From Bacteroidaceae bacterium (lineage in GTDB: Bacteria; Bacteroidota; Bacteroidia; Bacteroidales; Bacteroidaceae), in NCBI GenBank assembly GCA_017547165.1, contig JAFYQK010000020.1, positions 1 through 52,522 on the forward strand: DNA of 52,522 bases, written 5' to 3'. Shown here in pieces: positions 42,849 to 50,345 of the stretch. The position numbers were made by a program, and so were the translations under genes. The notes below the pieces were generated by a model. The model was not told where the DNA came from, searched no databases, and saw only the letters and a list, made by a program, of their open reading frames with translations. Numbering within the stretch: position 1 is the first letter of the stretch; every line of letters starts with the position of its first letter.

Positions 42849-42929
42849 AAGGAAGACCCCCTCAACACCGCCCCCTCCCACTGGTGGGGCATGAAGTTCG
42901 AAAAAGCCCTCCCCTACCTCATTGGCACA
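42849..42929 (+). pseudogene. 3' remnant of a second pyridoxamine kinase gene
   Basis: The frame reads KEDPLNTAPSHWWGMKFEKA then LPYLIGT; the intact kinase ends in ESHWWGVKFEKALPYLISRM. Fourteen of fifteen residues from SHWWG to LPYLI agree, with many synonymous base changes. Nothing of the upstream gene remains. This points to an old tandem duplication whose copy was replaced by the DUF5020 gene, or to insertion of DUF5020 between a gene and its duplicated tail. Confidence 0.65.
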
Positions 42930-43162
42930 GAATCCTGTTTTTCACGCAGGGTCCTGTGCCTTTTCTCGTCCCGCTAATCGGCAAACTGGGGAGTAATCGG
43001 AGTAATCAGAATAATCAGAGTAATCAGAGGGGGTGGTTAATCGCTCCTCGCTCACCACCTCGCAGGGGAACCGAGGGGACGGGGGCTTTTAGTCTCCCAG
43101 CCCGCCCCCTCGGTGTAGTCGGGCTCTTCACCTGTAATTTTGTTGTGCTGTAAACAAAACTC

Positions 43163-43222
43163 TGTTGTCGTGTCAACAGGGCAGTGTTGTCATGTCAACA
43201 GAACTGTGTTGATACGACAACA
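43163..43222. repeat. Three tgttgtcrtgtcaaca dyads
   Basis: Copies at 43163-43178 and 43185-43200 in direct orientation and an inverted variant (tgttgatacgacaaca) at 43207-43222, each 22 bp apart. The outer tgttg / caaca parts are themselves complementary. Confidence 0.55.
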
Positions 43223-43290
43223 AAAGTTCACGGACAATGAAGGCTAACTCTAACAAATATGAGTGCATAGTCTCTTCCTTACATTACCGC

Positions 43291-43336
43291 AAAACAGAAA
43301 TCCGCAGACACTTGCCATCACTGGGGTGCCTGCGGA
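43291..43336 (-). terminator. Terminator of the LRR gene
   Basis: On the minus strand tccgcaggcac pairs with gtgtctgcgga (one G-T wobble) around a 14-nt loop, followed by tttctgtttt; 35 bp after the stop. Confidence 0.6.
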
Positions 43337-43370
43337 CTGTGTATATTGCGCAGAAAGAATGCGCCGTGGC

Positions 43371-44372
43371 TTAAATCCTCACCTTCACGCTCTTGTTGCC
43401 GAACTTCACTACCACTATAGTACCGCTCTGCAAACCGGTGCTGATGGTTGCTGTGCCGTCGGCAGCAGTTGCACGGGCAACCTCTGTGCCACTGATGGTG
43501 TAAACCGTCACATCAGTATCTTTTGCCACACCGCTAACGGTCAGTATGCCGCCATTGCCTTGGATGAGGACCGGAGCAGTCTCCACGCTGATGATGCCAG
43601 TCTCCTCATCCACATTGCCGTTCTCCACCCAAACAAGTGCCACATTCACGGTGTCGGAGTTCTCAAAGTTAGCCTTAGTAGCATATACCTCTATGTTGTA
43701 TGTGGCGCTGAGTTCAATTTCGGCATCGTAGTATTCCTTTGCATCCTCAGCGACTAATTTTGTAACATAATTAGCCCCCTCTGTCTCGCAAGAGAAGGAC
43801 AACTTTCCTTCAGCATAAGTCACCACAGGTGTAGCGCATTTCTGCACTTCGGGTTCACCTGCCGAAAGACCTACAATCTTGCCGAAACCGCTCCATGGCG
43901 TATTTGCTTTATAAACATGAATGGAAGCAGCAGGAACATGAAGGGTGGCGTTTGCCATGGGCGTTGAATCAAAAGCATTATTAAATGCAGAAGGCATCGT
44001 CTCGGCATAGCAATAAACTTCGAGAAGTTTGGAGCAACCATAGAAAGCCCCGTTCTCTATGCTCCTCACACTATTGCCGATAGTCACCGAGGTCAAACCA
44101 GTGCAATCCTTGAAAGCCCTCTCCCCTATGATCTTCACACTATTGGGTATAGTCACCGAAGTCAAGCCAGTGCAATTCTTGAATACCTCATCCCCTATCT
44201 CCTCCACACTATCACCTATAGTCACCGAGGTCAAACCAGAGCAATAACCGAAAGCATCCTCCTCTATAATCGTAACACTATTGGGGATAGTAACCGAAGT
44301 CAAACCAGAGCAATACATGAAAGAGCCAAACTCTATGGTCGTCACACTATTGCTGATAGTAAGCGAGGTCAT
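43371..44372 (-). CDS. BspA-like leucine-rich repeat surface protein, 5'-truncated
   Basis: 333 residues. Residues 1-130 are five BspA-type (LRR_5) repeats of 23 residues: LTSVTIPNSVTIIEEDAF, GYCSG and so on. A linker and a domain rich in Asp/Glu/Thr follow, then a T9SS-like C-terminal segment (VSGVAKDTDVTVYTISGTEV). Such proteins sit on the cell surface and bind host matrix or other bacteria. The first repeat begins abruptly, there is no signal peptide, and an in-frame stop lies 39 bp before the ATG, so the gene has lost its 5' end and may not be exported. A 9-bp hairpin marks the break (44402-44429). Confidence 0.75.
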   Translation of the reverse strand: MTSLTISNSVTTIEFGSFMYCSGLTSVTIPNSVTIIEEDAFGYCSGLTSVTIGDSVEEIGDEVFKNCTGLTSVTIPNSVKIIGERAFKDCTGLTSVTIGNSVRSIENGAFYGCSKLLEVYCYAETMPSAFNNAFDSTPMANATLHVPAASIHVYKANTPWSGFGKIVGLSAGEPEVQKCATPVVTYAEGKLSFSCETEGANYVTKLVAEDAKEYYDAEIELSATYNIEVYATKANFENSDTVNVALVWVENGNVDEETGIISVETAPVLIQGNGGILTVSGVAKDTDVTVYTISGTEVARATAADGTATISTGLQSGTIVVVKFGNKSVKVRI

Positions 44373-44401
44373 ACCATTGCAATTTCCGTATTTACAACCA
44401 G

Positions 44402-44429
44402 TTATTACTCAATATTTTGCGAGTAATAA
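44402..44429. repeat. Inverted repeat at the break point of the LRR gene
   Basis: ttattactc / gagtaataa around a 10-nt loop, directly upstream of where LRR coding homology begins. It may be a scar or an element end. Confidence 0.4.
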
Positions 44430-44588
44430 GTCAGAAATATGGTCATAACCTTTAAGGGTGCATTCTAAAAGGTGAAGATTTAACATTTTTATTGTTTCTT
44501 AACGCTCGAAGCGTATCAATAAAGGGTGTTTCTTCTCTATTCAGTGCTATTTGCAGTTTGATGTTTCCATCATTCCACGTTTTCGACA

Positions 44589-44620
44589 CAAAGGTACGAC
44601 AATTTCCAAGAACGGCAAAA
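44589..44620 (-). promoter_or_regulatory. Minus-strand promoter facing the truncated LRR gene
   Basis: On the minus strand TTTTG, a 19-bp spacer, and TACCTTTG (44596-44589), about 215 bp before the LRR ATG. Any message would cross the 44402-44429 hairpin. Confidence 0.5.
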
Positions 44621-44807
44621 GCACACTCTTACTAATCTATTATTTTGGAGGGAGTGAAATCTGCCGTTTGCCAAATTTCTCTCTGTCGAAAATAATAAGC
44701 CACTGAAAGATTTAAGAACAGTTTGAATGATAGACTATCAAGTAAAGACCTTTCGTCTATGCCATTCTTTTGTTCTACTATTTCGTCAGTCGTTTATCTC
44801 CGTTGCC

Positions 44808-44946
44808 GGATGCAGATTCAAGCCAAGCCGATGAATAGGAAAAGGTTTTGGAGCTGTTTACTCTCCAACGGAGGAAGAAACTGCTCCAAACGGTTTACCG
44901 CCTGACCTTTTCTTATTCTAAAAGAGGTTTGGCTACCTTTGCATCC
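44808..44946. repeat. Compound inverted repeat (four paired blocks)
   Basis: Paired blocks in nested order: ggatgca (44808-44814) with tgcatcc (44940-44946); agccaagcc (44821) with ggtttggct (44926); gaataggaaaaggt (44833) with accttttcttattc (44905), one mismatch; tttggagc (44847) with gctccaaa (44883). A TACCTTTG -7-like box lies in the 3' arm (44934-44941). Confidence 0.6.
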
Positions 44947-45051
44947 GACAAAAGGGGTAAACGGATGATGTCTTATTATACAATGAAGCATATATTCATG
45001 TGAGAAGAGTGGTTTTAATGTGTAGAAAGTCTGTTTTCGAGAGAAAACCAG

Positions 45052-45059
45052 TATCTTTG
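45052..45059 (+). promoter_or_regulatory. -7 box of the aspartic protease gene
   Basis: TATCTTTG followed by C, 31 bp before the start codon. No good -33 box is seen. Confidence 0.5.
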
Positions 45060-45090
45060 CAGAAAATTTAGTATCAATAATATAACAATT

Positions 45091-46419
45091 ATGAAGAAGT
45101 ATATTCTTACATTATGGATATGTTTTATTCATTTCTCATTTAGTTATGGCCAAACCTCTGATGAGAAAATTGCAGAGGCTATGAATAATTCTGATTGGTT
45201 TGCATTGGATTCTTTGTACAGAACTGAGCCTAGAGATTCAATAAGCCAATTTCTTGAAATTTTTTCTCGTTGTCTTATTGGTAACAGACTAAACCGCCCC
45301 GATGTCTCTATCCCTGCGTTTGCGGAATTATTCAATACTCAATCGGAAAACCTTGACCTTGGTAATCTGCTCAATTCGTCAATGATGTTTGCAATGGATC
45401 TAAGCAGGATTGGGGACAATAAGACAGCAACAAACATGTTATCTTCAGTTCTTAGCTCAACACGTACTCATCTTGATAGTGCAACTATAGCAGGTATTCA
45501 ACAATATATTAATCAATACAAAGCACTATCTAACTACAATCCCTATAAAATCACATTTGAAAAATCGGTAGGAACTATCCCTTTTGAAGTTGTTCCTGTT
45601 GATCCGCCAAAGAATAACTCTGTATTAATGTATCTTAAGAATACTTCGATTAATGGTGTTGAAGCTGATGTTACTTTTGATACAGGAGCGGGAGTGAACA
45701 TTATTTCAGATTCATTAGCTCTGAAATATAATTTAATTCCACTTGATGCATCAACTACTGTTGGTGGAGTTGACATACAAAATGGAAGCTATGCCATAGC
45801 AAGGGAATTAAAAATCGGAGATATTATTGTTAGAGATGTTCCATTTTATGTCATAAATATAACCACCAATAATGAAGAGGCAGACAAATATGTTGATTGT
45901 TTCAATATTGTTGTCGGTAGCGAACTGATGTTACAACTCAAAGACCTAACCATAGATTTTGTTAATAATAAAATTATAGTGCCATCTATTGCTCCAAAAC
46001 GGAGCCAAGTATCTCCCAATATGTGTTTTTCATCCCAAATGAATTTATTGGGTAAAGGTATTGTAAAAGGGGACAAGATGTTAATGAATATCGATACTGG
46101 AGATGCTTCGTATGGTTCGTTAGGCAAAGGATTTTTTGAGAACAACAAAGAATATATTACCACACATTGTAAATTAGATACTATTCGAAACGCAGGAATT
46201 GGCGGAGTAAATATATCAGAATGCTATCGCGTTCCTAATCTATCTATTGAATTAGGAAATAACGAAATAAAGGCAACTGAAATGGTAGTTGTTTTGAAAG
46301 AAAATATGGGTGGTACGTTTGGATACGAATGTAACTTAGGCTTAAAATCTTTAATGCTTTTCAGCAAAGTAAGATTCAATATGGTGGATTTTGTATTAAC
46401 GACATTTAATCAGGAATAA
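45091..46419 (+). CDS. Exported retropepsin-like aspartic protease family protein
   Basis: 442 residues with a signal peptide (KKYILTLWICFIHFSFSYGQ). After a helical N-terminal domain (to about 150) there are two retropepsin-like lobes. The first has VEADVTFDTGAGVNIISDSL (about 190-210; DTGA is the catalytic motif) and the second has KMLMNIDTGDASYGSLGKGF (about 330-349; DTGD). With two DTG motifs it may act as a monomeric pepsin-like enzyme, unlike single-lobe retropepsins. The substrate is unknown. A small lipoprotein gene starts 7 bp downstream, so the two are cotranscribed. Confidence 0.8.
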   Translation: MKKYILTLWICFIHFSFSYGQTSDEKIAEAMNNSDWFALDSLYRTEPRDSISQFLEIFSRCLIGNRLNRPDVSIPAFAELFNTQSENLDLGNLLNSSMMFAMDLSRIGDNKTATNMLSSVLSSTRTHLDSATIAGIQQYINQYKALSNYNPYKITFEKSVGTIPFEVVPVDPPKNNSVLMYLKNTSINGVEADVTFDTGAGVNIISDSLALKYNLIPLDASTTVGGVDIQNGSYAIARELKIGDIIVRDVPFYVINITTNNEEADKYVDCFNIVVGSELMLQLKDLTIDFVNNKIIVPSIAPKRSQVSPNMCFSSQMNLLGKGIVKGDKMLMNIDTGDASYGSLGKGFFENNKEYITTHCKLDTIRNAGIGGVNISECYRVPNLSIELGNNEIKATEMVVVLKENMGGTFGYECNLGLKSLMLFSKVRFNMVDFVLTTFNQE

Positions 46420-46426
46420 TAGAGCT

Positions 46427-46807
46427 ATGAAAAGGATTCTTGCATGGTTGTTTATTATGACCTCTATGCTCATTATGGCCTCTTGTGAGTTTGAAGAAGT
46501 TGATCTTGGTTTCCCAAAAAGCATAACATTCACGAGTAATGGCGGTGAAAAAACTATAACTGGTGACGAATCCTTTGTTTTTGCAGAAATTCAGGACTAC
46601 AAAGGTAATCATGGTTCTATCGAAGGAGGTGACAATGGTAAACTTTATAATGTGTATGATTGGCTGAGGGTGGAATATGTTGAATTGAAAAATGATGTTT
46701 TGAAAGTATATGCAGCACCCAATACAACAGACAAGGATCGAACTTTGTATATAGAGGTCTATTCTGGGTCAGAATATGATGTAATAAGAGTTAAACAGGA
46801 GAAATAA
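46427..46807 (+). CDS. Small lipoprotein with BACON-like fold
   Basis: 126 residues. The signal ends in a lipobox (LIMASCEFEEV, Cys20), and acidic residues after the Cys favour surface exposure in Bacteroidetes. The mature part resembles BACON-type beta-sandwiches (SITFTSNGGEKTITGDESF, DWLRVEYVELKNDVLKVYAA, DRTLYIEVYSGSEYDVIRVK), which often bind carbohydrate or mucin. It is cotranscribed with the aspartic protease, so it could help to place or recruit that enzyme; this is inference. It has no close named family. Confidence 0.7.
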   Translation: MKRILAWLFIMTSMLIMASCEFEEVDLGFPKSITFTSNGGEKTITGDESFVFAEIQDYKGNHGSIEGGDNGKLYNVYDWLRVEYVELKNDVLKVYAAPNTTDKDRTLYIEVYSGSEYDVIRVKQEK

Positions 46808-46918
46808 TTCAAAGTTGTTTCTACAAATTTCCCATCGTAAAATTACCAAATATTACGGTCTTCTGAATTCGTGCGTGACACAGTTTATTTTACAGCCCCG
46901 AATTCGTAAAATAAAGCG

Positions 46919-46950
46919 ACCCGCCAGCAGTTCTTATGATGCTGACGGGT
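46919..46950 (-). terminator. Terminator between convergent lipoprotein and AlbA_2 genes
   Basis: acccgccagc / gctgacgggt with a 12-nt loop; on the minus strand it is fully pairable with one G-U and followed by cgctttatttta. Confidence 0.65.
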
Positions 46951-46978
46951 TCTGTTATTATTTGTCTGGTGCAAACTC

Positions 46979-48424
46979 CTATTTCTTCAGATAATAGCCT
47001 CCTGTTTTATCAGAGCCTTTGTATTCAATAAGGTTTCGTTCCACCAATTGTTTGAGATACCTTGTAAGGGTTGCCTTGCTCTTTCCTGTATGAGTTATTA
47101 TGGCTGTTTTCTTTATTCCAGGATTACTCTTGATAAAATCAAGGATGTCTTTTAATACATCATTTACAGGCTCATTTACAGGCTCATTTACAGGCTCATT
47201 TACAGGCTCATCACCTGTCCTATGTGGAGTAATAGAGTTCTTGAAACGGATTACAAGCGTTACTATTTTGTGCCCCACTTTGAATTCCGGAGTTGGCAAA
47301 CCATATTTTTCGCACTCATCGAAAATATTGGCAATACCACGACCCCATGCCTCCATCAAACCGCTTTTGAAGAACACATCCGCAATCTTAGGATTGACAG
47401 GTGACGAATGAGGATTGTCAATAAAATCCTTATAGGTGCTTCCTAGAGGGAAATCACCTGGATTTTGAAACTCAACTCTATCGTCAAAGATGGCTATGCT
47501 TGGCGTTAGGTTATATGCATCCCAATCTCGATGGATAATGGTGTTTAGAGTAGCCTCTCTGACCACCTTAAAAGGAACGGTCAACGTTTCTACTCTTTCA
47601 ACTTCATCCATCCTTGCTGCAAGGAACATATGTTTCTGGCAGAAATTGATGACAGCATCATATTGCTCGAACAGATTGCCATAGCAAACTGTATGGTCAC
47701 GGAACTCCGACATAGTTGTACCCTCGAATCTTCCCAACCTCACTTTGCATTGATTGTGGTATTTATCCGGAGTCTTTGCAAACAGAGCACAAGCCGCATT
47801 GAGTACATCCTTGTCGCTATCCATTAAGTTAAAGTGGGTAAGCAACGCTGATGTGTCTTGAAGAGCAAGAGCGGAACCTGGGATACGTCCTTTGTTGACA
47901 CCCATCTGAACTACCGTATATAGACGATCTCTGTCGATTTCGTCCAATGGTATCTGGCATTTAAGCTTCTCCCAACTGAACATACCCGGATTGCTACGAC
48001 GGATTCTTGCCTCGAACATTTCTCTCGGCATTATTGCTGTCGTATTCTCCACTTTGTAATATGGGCGTGCATCGAATGTGTAAGGTGCTTGCGTAGGTGC
48101 AGGTGGATTGAAATACATCGCAATTACATAAAAGCCTTCCTTTTCAGGGATTTCAATGTATTGCACAGGCACATCAATAGCCGGTTCAAATTTTCTCAAG
48201 GCATTTGCTATTTCCTGTCTTGTGGGGTCGGTGACATTTTGGCCAACGATCTTCAATTTGGGGGTTATGCCAAACATCACCCAACCGCCATCCGTATTAA
48301 GGAAAGCACAAGCCGAGGTCATTGCCTTGTACAATTCCCCTGTGGTCTGCTTCAATTCCAGATAACGGCTTTCGTCTTTCGCCACAATCTCCTGAATATC
48401 TTCTATCGTCAATTCCTTATTCAT
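46979..48424 (-). CDS. AlbA_2/Schlafen-type putative ATP-binding regulator
   Basis: 481 residues. N-terminal AlbA_2 domain (about 12-130: ESRYLELKQTTGELYKAMTS, ACAFLNTDGGWVMFGIT), a middle ATP-binding HATPase-like region (EATLNTIIHRDWDAYNLTPS, about 290) and a C-terminal winged helix (SNPGIKKTAIITHTGKSKAT). Such proteins are usually called transcriptional regulators and often sit on mobile elements or in defence islands. Between the middle and the wing is a tandem (EPVN)n linker of four to five copies coded by a 12-bp repeat. It lies just outside the mobilization module and may be its cargo. A TAATTTTG -7 box is at 48471-48464. Confidence 0.8.
   Translation of the reverse strand: MNKELTIEDIQEIVAKDESRYLELKQTTGELYKAMTSACAFLNTDGGWVMFGITPKLKIVGQNVTDPTRQEIANALRKFEPAIDVPVQYIEIPEKEGFYVIAMYFNPPAPTQAPYTFDARPYYKVENTTAIMPREMFEARIRRSNPGMFSWEKLKCQIPLDEIDRDRLYTVVQMGVNKGRIPGSALALQDTSALLTHFNLMDSDKDVLNAACALFAKTPDKYHNQCKVRLGRFEGTTMSEFRDHTVCYGNLFEQYDAVINFCQKHMFLAARMDEVERVETLTVPFKVVREATLNTIIHRDWDAYNLTPSIAIFDDRVEFQNPGDFPLGSTYKDFIDNPHSSPVNPKIADVFFKSGLMEAWGRGIANIFDECEKYGLPTPEFKVGHKIVTLVIRFKNSITPHRTGDEPVNEPVNEPVNEPVNDVLKDILDFIKSNPGIKKTAIITHTGKSKATLTRYLKQLVERNLIEYKGSDKTGGYYLKK
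47165..47215 (-). repeat. 12-bp tandem repeat coding (EPVN)n
   Basis: The plus strand repeats aggctcatttac four times. In the protein this gives NEPVNEPVNEPVNEP, an acidic flexible linker. Copy number should vary by slippage without changing the frame. Confidence 0.8.
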
Positions 48425-48463
48425 TATCTAAATGATTTGCTCGCACTATTCAATATCACAGTG

Positions 48464-48471
48464 CAAAATTA
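48464..48471 (-). promoter_or_regulatory. -7 box of the AlbA_2 gene
   Basis: TAATTTTG on the minus strand, about 40 bp before the start codon; the -33 spacing is imperfect. Confidence 0.35.
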
Positions 48472-48553
48472 CACATAATTCATCAAATTCAGCCAAATAG
48501 GCTTCGATTTTGTTTCTCTCAATTTAGAAATCATAAAAACTATGTACGCTTTA

Positions 48554-50026
48554 TTACAACTTCAATGAGTTTCCACACTTCTGAGCCTGCTCATATCTGC
48601 CGATGGCAATATCATCCACTTCGCGAACAGCCTTGCTGTACTCGCTATTGGATAGGTTCTCTTTCTTATCTGCCGTAAACACGAGGAAAGTACCAATAGC
48701 TCTGTAGTCCTCCTTGTCCTTGCCAAAAGCTTCCATTACGCTCTTAATGGACTTTGCTTCCTCTCGGCTGAAGATGCTGCGATAAGTATCCTTGGCAAAA
48801 CGGATGATAATATCAATCGCATTTCTGAAGGTCGCGTTGTTTCGTGCCAGTAGTTTGGTAAACATGTCCAGCACCTTGTTTCTCCACGAAAGACGGTCTT
48901 TCAGATTGCGAATCTCATCATCCTTTTTAAGTACTGCATTGCGAACGGCACTTTCCATCTGCTGTGCAACTGTTCTTTTATAGGCTTCTAATTTAGCTGC
49001 TTCTGCCTGTGTCCGTTTACGCTCTTCTGCTATAGCTTCGTGAGCCTCTGCCAAGTCAAGTTTCAGATCCTCAATGTCGCCTTTAAGGGCTTTAGACTTG
49101 CCTGTAGCCCAATCCGCAACCGCACCGAGCAACTGGCTTCCTTTCTCCTTGTTCAGTTTGGAGCGTTTATCGCTGATAGCCTTGTCTAGCATTTCACTCT
49201 GCTTCTCTTTTTGCAGGGCTTCATCACGCAGGGCTTGCGTTATGCTCTCTGCCTCCTGAACCTCCTGTTCTGCAACCTTCACCTGATACTCTTTATATCG
49301 CCTTACGGCATCCAAGTTGCGGAGTTCGGATTTCTGCTTTTCAAGAATGTAGTCGTTACGTTCCAAATGCTCCTTGCCAGTCTCGGTTTTGGATTGTCCT
49401 CGCTCCATTGATAGAATCTCAGAAGCCAATGTCTGCATCTGCATCATATCATCATCATTGAGCTTGCAACTCTTGCCCGTATCGTGGTTCATCCAGTCGA
49501 ACACGATATGGGCATGATAGTTGGGTTTGAACCATCTGCTACCTATCTTGAAACTCTCCTTGTCATCTGCATTGGGTTCACCACTCAGCCAATGCCCTTC
49601 ATCTTTGTGCATGAAAATCTGTAACGGTGTGATTCCCCAACGCTGTCGGCATTCATCGCCAAATCTGCGAAGATCATTCAAGGTGGTATCCGCCTTGATA
49701 AGCAATACACCTTCACGGATGGGCGAACATCCTGCTACCTTGATAATCTTTCCGTTCTTGCCTTTCCGTTCACGTTCCTTCTCCTGCATGGCACGCCCTG
49801 TCTTTTCCTTGACCATCCGTTTGATGTTGTCATAATGTGTCTGCAAACCGACATTGCCGAAGTGCGGATTTATCCACTGCTCGTTATCGGATGAGAGTTC
49901 GGGAACGATATAGATTTTGGAGTCCCCGATGTTACGCATGTATTCGGGAGTCCTGCGGTTATGAGCCTCGCTGGATGTGATGTTGCAAGGCTTGATATGT
50001 ATGCTGCTTTTAGTTGCCATAGTCAT
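48554..50026 (-). CDS. MobV/Pre-type relaxase (plasmid mobilization protein)
   Basis: 490 residues. The N-terminal relaxase domain has the MobV motifs: INPHFGNVGLQTHYDNIK region, IFMHKDEGHWLSG (about 142-154) and the three-histidine metal motif PNYHAHIVFDWM (about 177-188). A long coiled-coil region (about 215-370, rich in Lys/Glu/Gln) follows. It would nick its oriT and lead single-strand transfer with help from a conjugative element. The upstream 320 bp are hairpin-rich and likely hold oriT. An ATG two codons downstream (MATKSS) is an alternative start. Confidence 0.9.
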   Translation of the reverse strand: MTMATKSSIHIKPCNITSSEAHNRRTPEYMRNIGDSKIYIVPELSSDNEQWINPHFGNVGLQTHYDNIKRMVKEKTGRAMQEKERERKGKNGKIIKVAGCSPIREGVLLIKADTTLNDLRRFGDECRQRWGITPLQIFMHKDEGHWLSGEPNADDKESFKIGSRWFKPNYHAHIVFDWMNHDTGKSCKLNDDDMMQMQTLASEILSMERGQSKTETGKEHLERNDYILEKQKSELRNLDAVRRYKEYQVKVAEQEVQEAESITQALRDEALQKEKQSEMLDKAISDKRSKLNKEKGSQLLGAVADWATGKSKALKGDIEDLKLDLAEAHEAIAEERKRTQAEAAKLEAYKRTVAQQMESAVRNAVLKKDDEIRNLKDRLSWRNKVLDMFTKLLARNNATFRNAIDIIIRFAKDTYRSIFSREEAKSIKSVMEAFGKDKEDYRAIGTFLVFTADKKENLSNSEYSKAVREVDDIAIGRYEQAQKCGNSLKL

Positions 50027-50345
50027 TATGTTTTTTATTGTTTACAATTTGGTTGTTTGGTCACTTGGTCGTTGTGTCGTTTGCTTCCGTTAACGGTCTG
50101 TCTGTCGTGACCAATAGCATGGGGGTTCTTAGGGGTGCAACCCATAAGCGGAGATTGCAAAGAGAGGGTCACTCTTTGCTCTGGGTTCTCAGGGGAGAAA
50201 CGCCCTGAGTGGGTTATTAGGGCAAAGCCTTAATCCCCTCGGGAGAGCCCACAACTACGAAAGCGAAGCGTGTAGTTATAGTGGGCTATATCAAGGGCAA
50301 GCCCTTGTCAGTCCGCTACAGCCTTCGGCTTCCGCTCTCCTGCTG
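50027..50345. other. Hairpin-rich region upstream of the relaxase gene, candidate oriT
   Basis: No gene. Hairpins in order: gcaaagag / ctctttgc (50157-50179); ctcaggg / ccctgag (50188-50209); a long stem agcccacaactac (50246-50258) with gtagtt-ata-gtgggct (50272-50287), 13 bp with a 3-nt bulge; caagggc / gcccttg (50292-50307) with a 2-nt loop. Mobilizable elements place oriT just upstream of their mob gene. Confidence 0.55.

Larger units (their letters stand above)
42930..43370. other. Repeat-rich gap between DUF5020 and LRR genes
   Basis: No gene. It holds imperfect repeats of agtaatcaga (42992-43027), a GC-rich gcaggggaaccgagggga stretch, and three 16-bp dyads at 43163-43222. Confidence 0.45.
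44430..45051. other. Structured gap upstream of the aspartic protease gene
   Basis: No gene accepted. It contains a minus-strand promoter (TTTTG, 19 bp, TACCTTTG at 44596-44589) pointing to the truncated LRR gene, and the compound inverted repeat at 44808-44946. The minus-strand promoter may be the surviving promoter of the original LRR gene. Confidence 0.4.

Noticed and set aside
44723-44905. 60-codon frame in the structured gap
   Set aside because: Coincides with the 5' arm of the compound inverted repeat; better explained by structure.
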